Below are positions 1-8,400 of a stretch of 28,310 nt of DNA, one piece after another. Both the position numbers and the translations under genes were made by a program. Source of the stretch: Bigelowiella natans CCMP2755 (lineage: Eukaryota > Cercozoa > Chlorarachniophyceae); assembly GCA_000320545.1 (NCBI GenBank), contig ADNK01002311.1, forward strand, positions 1-28,310, given 5' to 3'. Under the pieces are notes generated by a model. It saw nothing but the letters and a program-made list of their open reading frames with translations, did no database searches and was not told the DNA's origin. The number at the start of each line of letters is the position of its first letter. Position 1 is the first letter of the stretch.

Positions 1-46
1 TGTACTCCTGCTTTACTAAACATTACCCCCCCCCCCCGCGTTGACG

Positions 47-172
47 ATGATTTTCGTCGGGCCTCGATGGGTCGACAGGGAGGGTGATTGGAACAACGTG
101 GGCAAGTACGGAAGAATCACGATCATGCAGACATTTGACAGAAGGATAGCCTCCCATTGGAAACGTCATGAG
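47..172 (+). CDS. Coding exon of an unrecognised protein (left edge, partial)
   Basis: The frame from ATG at 47 to 172 reads as ordinary protein rich in charged and aromatic residues (FVGPRWVDREGDWNNVGKY, then an arginine-rich end ...DRRIASHWKRHE). It ends at gag|gtttcc, a possible phase-0 donor; reading on meets a stop within six codons. The frame is also open upstream through a C-run, so the ATG may not be the true start and an exon could begin earlier. I do not recognise the family. It may belong with the terminal exon at 574-968, but that exon needs a phase-1 entry, so at least one connecting exon in 173-573 would be required and I could not place it with confidence. Confidence 0.5.
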
Positions 173-222
173 GTTTCCGCGTGTGCATGATCAAATTTAA
201 CTACATAGCAACAGTGGTTTGT

Positions 223-262
223 GTGTGAGTGTGTGTGTGTGTGTGCGCGCGCGCGTGCGTGT
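223..262. repeat. (GT)n/(GC)n microsatellite
   Basis: An imperfect GT dinucleotide run passes into a short GC run and then back to GT. It probably lies in an intron of the left-edge gene and makes the open frames through it meaningless. Confidence 0.9.
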
Positions 263-573
263 GGTTTTGCGCGCATGATTGTTCTGCGAGACTCAACATC
301 GCGACGTTTCCCTACCGTAAATAACCAGTCATCAGCTGATATCCGCGTGGAGTTCATGTGGAAATCGTATCGACCCAAGAGCGTAACGAATCTCACGTGC
401 ACGTCCCTTTCCGACTGCGGTAGTTAGAACGATGAGTGCCATATAAACAAACCGCTTGATGCGGTCTCCATGGCAACGACAGATAGAAACTACATGATGT
501 AAAGTGAGCCATTACATCACACTCGAACAACAGCAATTATTCATAACTACAACGTGAAACAACCATAATGCAG

Positions 574-968
574 GGACCTTCGATATTCTCTCTGGTCTAG
601 CAGCGGATGGTGTGGATATCTTTGGCCCCCCTATCCGCCTTCTCGTCCAAAACAGCTCGCACCATATTCTCGAGAAATCGAGCGCAGCTGAAGCTTATAC
701 CAACCTGATCAGAAGCTCATCGAAGAGGAATAAGGGAAGGGAGGAGGGGGGGGCTACAGCGTCGATGTTTCCCGCATTAACTTCGTGGTCATTAGAACGC
801 AGCGGCTGTGACGTCGAAAGATCATCTTCTTCCTCCTCCTCCGCCTCCGACCTGTACTCTCCTCAAGTGCAGCCTGCACAAATTGGGCCATGTGGCTACT
901 ACTACGATTCGGTGGAGAACGCCGCTGTCTTCAGTGAGCCTGACGTGCTTCTGGTAGATAACCGATGA
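574..968 (+). CDS. Terminal exon of an unrecognised protein
   Basis: After an acceptor-like ...aatgcag at 567-573, the frame entered in phase 1 is open for about 131 codons to TGA at 966-968. It begins GTFDILSGLAADGVDIFGPP, continues with a helical segment (HHILEKSSAAEAYTNLIRSS), has a low-complexity serine run at about residues 85-92, and ends with CGYYYDSVENAAVFSEPD and a short acidic tail. No ATG precedes it in frame (stop at 555-557), so it must be a downstream exon. A G-run near 746-754 lies inside the frame, so a short intron there cannot be excluded. I do not recognise the family and assign no function. Confidence 0.5.
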
Positions 969-2464
969 CGCGTGCAAATGATCAAAAAGATAAAGGGTCA
1001 TGCTTATCAATTTCCAAAAATAAAAACAAAAAACGTATTGCTTTGCTGATCATTTTGGATCTATGTCGTGTGACAACGACATGCGAATACGAGACGACGA
1101 TCATAGCGTTGATGCGCCGTTAACGCTACCCCTGATTTCTTTGTATTTAGAATTTTTCATATTCAGTGAATGAGGAAATGAGAACTGATTTGCAACTTTG
1201 TGACGTAGGTTCTGGATGTCTTATTCCGTGAGGTTGGAATCATAGGTTTATTCTCCGATTTCCCTGCCTCCGTCAGCACATTTGTGAATTGTGTTCTAGA
1301 CAAATGAATGGTGAGATGATTTAGCACGGCTAGACGGCAGCAAATCAAATGTTTGCATGGCTAGATGGGATCATGATCATCTAGGCGCATGCATGACTAA
1401 ATAGCTGTCGGTACAACATTGTGCTGGACCGTGCTAGCACGCACGTGCTACATGCATTCTGGATGCGGAAGTGATGGCAACAATGCACGTGGTGACGAAT
1501 GTGCGGCAATTCCACCTGCACAAGTGCACGCCTTGAAGTGTGATTGAAGAGTCAAGTGATTTCAACATGCATGCTAGCACGTCAACGTAACATTGAAACC
1601 CAGCTAGCCAGTGCTGGAACACGTGTGTGGTGAACGCACATCGACCAGTGCCATGGGGTGCCTTCGATCGACAGCTGAGCTGTGCATGGATGACTGATGC
1701 CAGTGCTGTCTAGCTAGCTAGCTGTGCATGATTGTTGTGCATTTGAGTTTCAAGTGTTTGTTTTTTTCAATGAACTCAGCCGCTGTGGCAATTGTGCTGT
1801 TGCTGCATGGGATTGCACGTGGTGAGCCGCACAGATGCGTCACTTGACCACAACCAGCCACAACTAGCTGGTGGCTGCAGCGTTGGGCACCCAAGAGTGA
1901 GAGCAACCAGTCCAGCAGTCCGGCCAGCTGGCATGCAGTTCCACGCGTCCAACGAACCAGGTCACCAAGACAAAGTGAAGGGGGTGAATGATCACTTTCT
2001 CGTTCCACCGAACAAATCCACATGATGAAACATGAATGAATGAATGAGTGAACAAAGCGGTTCCTCAGGAGCACCCCTTGCTAGCTTGGATGTGGGGTCA
2101 CAAGCCACGCCAACTCGTGAATGAAGCACGTCACCACGCACAATGCCGAAATGACAGAGCGGCATGCAATTTGTCGTGACGCTCATCAAAGTGCGGACCG
2201 AATGCAGACTGCGAGCACCGCATGTTGTGTTTGTGCCGTCCCGCATGAAGTCCGGCGATTGTTGCCCGGCAAACAGCAGCAGCGGAGAAGCTGCCGCCTG
2301 CTTTGACAAGCTCCGACATCAGACTCATCTCCGACCCAGCCCAATGTTTACAAACTGCGACAAGAATCTCTCCAGTTTCAGAGGATAAATGTCCTGCGTT
2401 TTGCAAGCCGAAATTCTATTTGCTGAGTTGAGAAAAAAGAGAAAAATCTCGACAAAAACACAGG
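969..2464. other. Non-coding stretch, mostly dispersed repeat
   Basis: No exon here carries convincing splice signals and protein-like composition together. From about 1020 to 1400 the sequence is AT-rich and unremarkable. From about 1400 to 2110 it is dominated by TGCA, GCACGTGC and GCTAGC words. From 2110 to 2464 there are several short open frames on both strands without splice context. Confidence 0.5.
1420..2110. repeat. TGCA/GCTAGC-rich dispersed repeat, copy 1
   Basis: Dense palindromic words recur here: gctagcacgc around 1433, catgcatgctagcacg around 1564, tagctagctagctgtgcatg around 1710 and atgaatgaatgaatgag near 2031-2048. The same vocabulary recurs at 4920-5160 and 10743-11143. 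No terminal inverted repeats, target-site duplications or transposase-like frame were recognised, so its class is unknown. Confidence 0.45.
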
Positions 2465-4737
2465 ATGGCCGACGAGCTTGTCTGGGAGGTGGGCGTTTTG
2501 TTGCTTGCCCGCCTGAAGCGATAGATCCATTCGAGGGATGTTCGATTGGCATCCGTTTTCAGGAGGCTATTACCCTTTTCGAGACGGATCGAATTGAACT
2601 GTTCATTATACAAATATTATGCTGTTACTTACGTTAACTTACGTTTCCATTGTCCACATGTCCATCACAAAACTAGTAGTGAATTTAACAGAATGTCTGC
2701 TCACTAGGCCGTACACCTGAATGTTTATGGTGTGAGGACGAAGACAACCGTCTATCTCACACAAACAACTCTGGAGGTAGGGATAAACGAGTAAGAATGA
2801 AATTCATTGTATCTGTGATACAATGTAGCAGTAATCATGCAATTTGAAAACAGGTTGAAGCAAAGAGGAAATCATTTGAGATTGTACAGCTGAGTTTGGA
2901 GTCGATCGATGGACAGAGTGTACGAATTTCGTCTGCAAGTGAGTTGCAAATTTATCTTTTGAACAACTGATTTAAGCGGAAGCGTAATTATTAGGTGAGA
3001 AGAAGGATTTTACGCTGCAATTTTACTCTCCAAATGACGCACGGTCCTTTCAGAAAGTGTTCACAAGACATTTTAAGCGGTTGAGTATGGAAAGCTTGCA
3101 CGCACTGAGTACGAGTCATATCTTTTTTAAAGTTGGAGAGGAACGTAAATCACTATTAATCTGTTAATATGCATCGAAGGCAAAGACCTTCTTGCTGGAG
3201 CTTATGAAAGGCCTTCAATAGAATCCCAGACAATGCCTATGCCGCAGGCAGCTCCTGTAAGAATCCGAAGGGCACGCTCACGAAGTGTTACATTTGGTGA
3301 TTCTGTCCTTCGTTCAGATATTGACCAAGCTCTGAAAGGGTATGTATTTTCACATAAATATGATGAAACTTGCAAAAAGAGGTTACTATTTTTTTATCCT
3401 TTATGTAGGCACGACACAAATGAAGAAAATGAAGAAGATGAAAGTGAAGATAAAAATGACAAAAAAAGTTTTACAAGAGTATCAAGCGCAATTTTAAGCT
3501 CCCTTGATACGAGCGCAACCAAGGGAATTGATGGCACTCCTTTTCAGAGTCCAATGAACTCAAGGAAGATCAATAGACAGGTGGAAACATTACTCTTGAG
3601 TACTAAATAGTATCGTGTTGCTGTATATTCAATAGTTATTTCAATCTTCGTAAACAACCAGAGCAATGTCGGCTTACTAACCGAATCGTACGTTGGGAGT
3701 AGATCTTCAAACCTCCTTATTTCAAGAAGCACTGATGAGGTACGAAAACTTTTGAGCAATATAATAAATAGGGATAGAAATTACAAATACTATAGAAATT
3801 ACAAATGCTAATTTTTCCAAATTTTTAAGTATTTGTACAAGAGAAATTACTTGGTATCTGACCCTCTTGTCCGCTATTTTAGAAGGAAGAAGGTGAAGAA
3901 TACGATTCATCGCTAGCTGTGACAATTACTGGTGTGAGGTAAAGCACGTTGTCTTTGAAGATGGGAATGAGCTGTATAGTTTGATGTCTACACAGGTTAG
4001 GGAAAGATAACACCATGTCGTATCGACGAGTCATGGTTATATGTGCTCTTCACGACCCCAATGGGAAACAAAAGGTTATGAGTTCTGATTACTTTTAGTC
4101 TTTTAGTACCTCTCTAAAGCGATTTATTCCATGCTAGTCTGTAATCCAAAAAACATACGCGTTAAGTGGAAAAAGCCCTTTCGCATATGATGACAAAGCT
4201 AGTACATTTACAAAATGGGATCCACTGCCTGTCCCAGGAGATTATCTGATGTGAGTTGCTTCTCGTTCATATTTCATTGATACTGAAGAATCTTTTCGTA
4301 GTTTCTACGTTCTGGTGGACTCGAAGAGAATCTGCAAAACTAACTTGAAACTTGGAAGGGACATTCAAATAGGCACAGAATTCTTCAGATGGTTCCCATT
4401 TACGCCCACAAGAATTTTCCGTGGCAGGTAATCTACTACATCCTCCTTAGTTATGTGCATTTTTTATTAAACAGAATTTGCAGGTTGATTCACAGGAGGC
4501 GAAAGGATTTCTGTGTATTCGTATAAACTTTGAGACGACAGCGCCATTTGCTTTTAGAACGGACTATCAGGTATTTTTCCACCTTAAAAATTAAGAAGTT
4601 TATAAATGAAATATTTTGGAATACAGAATGGTCATACTTTGCGATTCGAGGTTGAAGAAACTCAAGATGATAAAATGGTAGCGATGCTCCCTGTGGAAGA
4701 TATGAAGAAACAAATGAATTGTTGCTGCATAAGTTGA
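2465..4737 (+). CDS. PH-like/C2-like protein with CaaX end, 13 exons
   Basis: Exons: 2465-2488, 2708-2776, 2854-2938, 2995-3084, 3180-3339, 3409-3580, 3662-3739, 3883-3938, 3996-4074, 4138-4250, 4302-4427, 4484-4570, 4627-4737. All junctions keep phase with GT...AG introns of 51-219 bases. The protein is about 416 residues. Residues 1-90 resemble a small PH/RanBD-like fold (alternating strands ending in a basic helix, NDARSFQKVFTRHFKR). About 90-245 is a basic, then acidic, serine-rich linker. About 245-385 has a C2-like strand pattern (GDYLIFYVLVDSKR, GFLCIRINFE). The end NCCCIS gives a CaaX-type box (CCIS) preceded by further cysteines, suggesting a lipid-anchored peripheral membrane protein. 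Exon 11 has a one-base frame break near 4385: its first part reads in one frame and its end (MVPIYAHKNFPWQ) in another, and only the latter joins exon 12. The first exon is the least certain. Domain names are inferred from pattern only. Confidence 0.75.
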
Positions 4738-5487
4738 ATGCTCGACGACTATCGCCTCAGTTTTGATGCAAATCTTAGAAAAACGTGCAAAATTAAACTA
4801 TCCGTGAATGCTATACTAATATTTACAAATTGTCGTATTTGTGCCTTTGATTTCTGACTTTACACGTATGTATGGGAGGAGCAATAGCCTTCGAAAGTGT
4901 ATGCTTTTCATTTGTCACCATGCCGCCACTACATCGCTGCACTACACAATGCATGCTGTGCATCTCTCTAGCTAGCTCTGTGTCTACAACAACAATGGAT
5001 CGACATCATGACATACACACATCTGACATTTTCATTCATGCTCATCCAAGCGTGCTAGCTAGCTAGTAATTAGCACACCCACTGAGCTAGTGGGCAAGAT
5101 TATGCGCATCATGCTATAGCATGGTTTCTGGCTTTTACATGTAGCATGCTAGCATGATGTGAATGCTAAAAAAAAAAAAAACATTTCATTTAGATGACTC
5201 CTGTTCACTCTATCGATATTTTATAATTTTTTGCGACTAATTCCTAATAGCACAACATGCTGCATGATTGAATGGAATTCAGACACATGTGAGCAGTAGC
5301 ATTGGCTCCAAGCCCCATAATTCTATTAATTAAGACATTTTTTTTACTTTCACACAAACGCCCAGAACGGCGTGCAATAGTCGACATAATGAAGTGTATG
5401 TAATTCTCTTTCACAGCTTTGGTAAGGTGCTATGAAGACGCTAATTTCCTCTTAGTCCTTAGTTGGGACTGCATCACCAGAATGGAA
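4738..5487. other. Convergent intergenic region
   Basis: This lies between the ends of the 2465-4737 (+) gene and the 5488-10642 (-) gene. It contains a second patch of the TGCA/GCTAGC-rich repeat and a poly-A run at about 5167-5180. No coding exon with splice context was found. Confidence 0.5.
4920..5160. repeat. TGCA/GCTAGC-rich dispersed repeat, copy 2
   Basis: It contains gctagctagctag near 5054-5067, atgcatgctgtgcat near 4949 and nested gtagcatgctagcatg near 5141. The word usage matches the patches at 1420-2110 and 10743-11143. The edges are approximate. Confidence 0.4.
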
Positions 5488-8400
5488 CTATTCCGGCCTG
5501 AACCACCTACAAAACCCATTAACACCAATGAAACGGTTCTAAAATCATCGCCGGCACGCATGGCAGAGCATCAACATCATCCAGTAACTACTAGCACTTG
5601 TTTATGATCCGTATATCACCCGGGTTCGAAGGTATGAATGGACGGCTTCCCTGACTCTGGAACTGCACAATTTACCTGTTGGAGGGAAGGGATTCGGGTT
5701 TCAGTAAATTGCGAAGAAGGAAGAGGAGGAGGCCGTACCATCGAGAAAAATCAAAGTAAGTTTTTAATAAATGTATTTCCAATGCTCCTCCTCCATATGT
5801 TTCCATCACTTATAATTCACATTTTTCGATATCACCATCACACACACCACCCCCTCCCTCTTTCCCCAATAAAAGTGAATGTTGGTGACATGTATTACGA
5901 TTCTGCCGAAGAATGGAATGGAACGTAGCATGGACATGGGGTCCAAATCGCTTGTGCTGCCAGCATGCAGAAAGATAGGATTAATGCGAGAGCGGAGATG
6001 CGCACTTATCATGGTAATGATAGGTAGCATTAACACATCGACAAGATAACGATTACAAACGAATACAAAGCACCCACCCGTCAGTAAGCTTCTTTTCTGC
6101 TGCCGCTATTTCCTTCATTAATACCTACGAAATGGGCAGAATCACCATCGATCAGTACCAACCAACAGGAAGAGAACTCGCTCGATCGAGGAGATATAAG
6201 ATATTTGGTATTAAAAAAGAAACAGATATTCCAGAAATGACAGTGCGACCTCCCCAGTAAAATGATTATACCCCCTACCCGATTCATCAGCTTTAACGTT
6301 TACTGTTTTCATTCACCTACCTCAGAAAGCTCATCGACCATTGCTTCGGGGACCTTGCCGTTATTTCCGTTTTTCTCGTCCGTACGTTCTAATGTCACCC
6401 CACCACTCATCTGCTGTCCATTGCTCTTTGTCTCGATTTTCTCCGCGTTTTTCCCACGACCATCCGGAACCACCTATCAAACAACCGACCGTGGTTGAAT
6501 TATTAGCATATCGAACACACACACACACACACATATTATATTTAGATCGCGCGTCTATTTTTCTGGAGGCCTACCCCAATATGAGGATCTTTGACCCACT
6601 TGCCGCTTTCCACAACCTGAGCAGTCGGCGTAAGATAGATTAGATACAAACGGGTGAATAATAGCATAGAGAGCCAGAAACAATCTGAGTCTCACTGAGT
6701 GGAGAGGCGTATCGTACCTTCCAAGCAGAATTCGCGAGCCATGGAACAGTGCTGTCGTCTTGGTTGTAAACACCGCACTTTGTAGTTCCTAATGATCAAG
6801 GAGTCACGTCACGTCAGACCGCATCATGTCATGGCATATCACAACTTGCGAATGGACTAATTCGTTTCATTCCTTCATCTCTCCCACCACTCAATGACAT
6901 GTTTTGTGCACGTTGTGGTAGAATCCCATTTGTCCTTCTCTTCCTCCCCTTTCCCTTCATCATCACCTTTATCTTTTTCTCGTCCAATACACCAACCCAA
7001 CTCGCAGAACCATATACACTGCGTGCCGCTCTAATATGGCAGGGTGGAACAATATTAGTACATTTGTGTGAGAGAATGTGTCGGGTGTATTTGTGATCGG
7101 GAGTACTTCTGTATTCATGTAATATTCTACAATCTATTCCCCTCCTTTCTCCCCGCATATTCCCTCTCTCCCTCTCTCTCTCCCTCCCTCCCTCCCTCCC
7201 TCCCTCTCTCCCACCTTCTTCTGATACACAGGACGATTATGGTATTTAGTTTTGGAGAAGTAGGGCAACTTCAGCACATCCTGATATTTATCATCGCCGT
7301 TGCATCGCAACGCAAACAAAACGAACAAACGTACGAATGGACAAAAATGTCAGGAAGAAAAATGAGCGTCATTAAACCAAACGCAGAACTCGAATTTTAA
7401 GAAGCATAACATCGAATATTTCGCATTCACATATTCAAAGAACTATTCTATCCCAGCCATCCCCCCTCATTTCCCCAGCGCGCGCATCCCCCTTCCTCAT
7501 CTCTCACCTGCCTGAGGACATACTCGCCATTCCAACCGCTTTGCGGACCAGAACACCTGTGCGCGTACGTGCCAACAAGTTGCTGCTACGTCCATGACTA
7601 TATTGAGTGCATTTTCATGCTCCTACAACTACCAATCTCACCGATGGTGCTTCAAATATTAACACACACACACACGCACGCACACGCACACGTACATACG
7701 CATATGCAAGCATGTACACTCACCCGGTCACTTTCATATCCGAGTATGGCACTAACTTAATTCCGGGGTCCTGTGGTAGTAGCAGTAGTAGAAAGGGAAG
7801 GAAGAGGAGGAGCAGGAAGGGGTGGGATATCAGATTCTATCGACAACTGAAATACCAGATGGGGGAAATAAGGGAGCCGTGGAAGAGGGGGGGGGAGGGG
7901 GGGGGAGAACCTCAGCCCAGAACGGCTGCGCTCCTGCCCGAACAACTTTCCAAGTCGTGTCCACCAACCAAGGAACCTATTCATGGGATGATGATCATAA
8001 TGGTAATGATCATTATGTGCGAATACGGTGTTCGTGGTAGAACGACAGACAGACTGGCTGCTACTATGCTATCCTTCACCACGTTATCTCTCTCTCTCTC
8101 TCTCCCTCCCTCCCTCTCTTCCATTTCCGCACATTCATTCTCAACATCAATTCGGGGATGCGCTAGTTTAGGCGAAGAAGAGAGGACGACGCAGAGAGGG
8201 GGGGGGGTTAAGGGGGGAATTGGGGAAATGTCATATTATTACCATTCCCATTTCGTCGCTGGCCGCGTAGCATTTCTTCGATCCAAGATCAGTCTCGAGC
8301 CCAATACACCAGCCCTGGAAGGAGCATAGGCAGGAAACGGAATGAAGCACAGTATATGAAGTATATATGAAGTAGTGCCTTTCATGCGATACGTGGTTAT

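Larger units (their letters stand above)
6575..7740 (-). repeat. Protein module 3 of the tandem-repeat gene
   Basis: This is the genomic span encoding the third copy: DMKVTGCSG, NGEYVLRQDVLKLPYF, YHNRPVYQKK, QCIWFCELGWCIG, TKCGVYNQDDS, VPWLANSAWKVVESGKWV. It is closest to module 2. Confidence 0.8.

Noticed and set aside
2389-2637. Plus-strand frame of 82 codons
   Set aside because: No splice context and poor composition. The ATG at 2465 in another frame (MADELVWE|gtgggc) joins in phase to a long chain of exons.
5610-5635. ggttcgaa box suggesting a tRNA T-arm
   Set aside because: No acceptor stem, D-arm or anticodon arm can be built around it, and it lies in a coding exon of the minus-strand gene.
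5638-5926. Plus-strand two-exon reading (donor gtaagt at 5756, acceptor at 5873) ending MYYDSAEEWNGT
   Set aside because: It joins in phase and looks attractive, but it is antisense to exons 5956-5899 and 5675-5620, which continue a 20-exon phased gene.
7607-8329. Plus-strand frame of 240 codons
   Set aside because: It runs through AC, G and TC microsatellites and lies antisense to in-phase exons of the minus-strand tandem-repeat gene (7770-7724, 7976-7911, 8314-8243).
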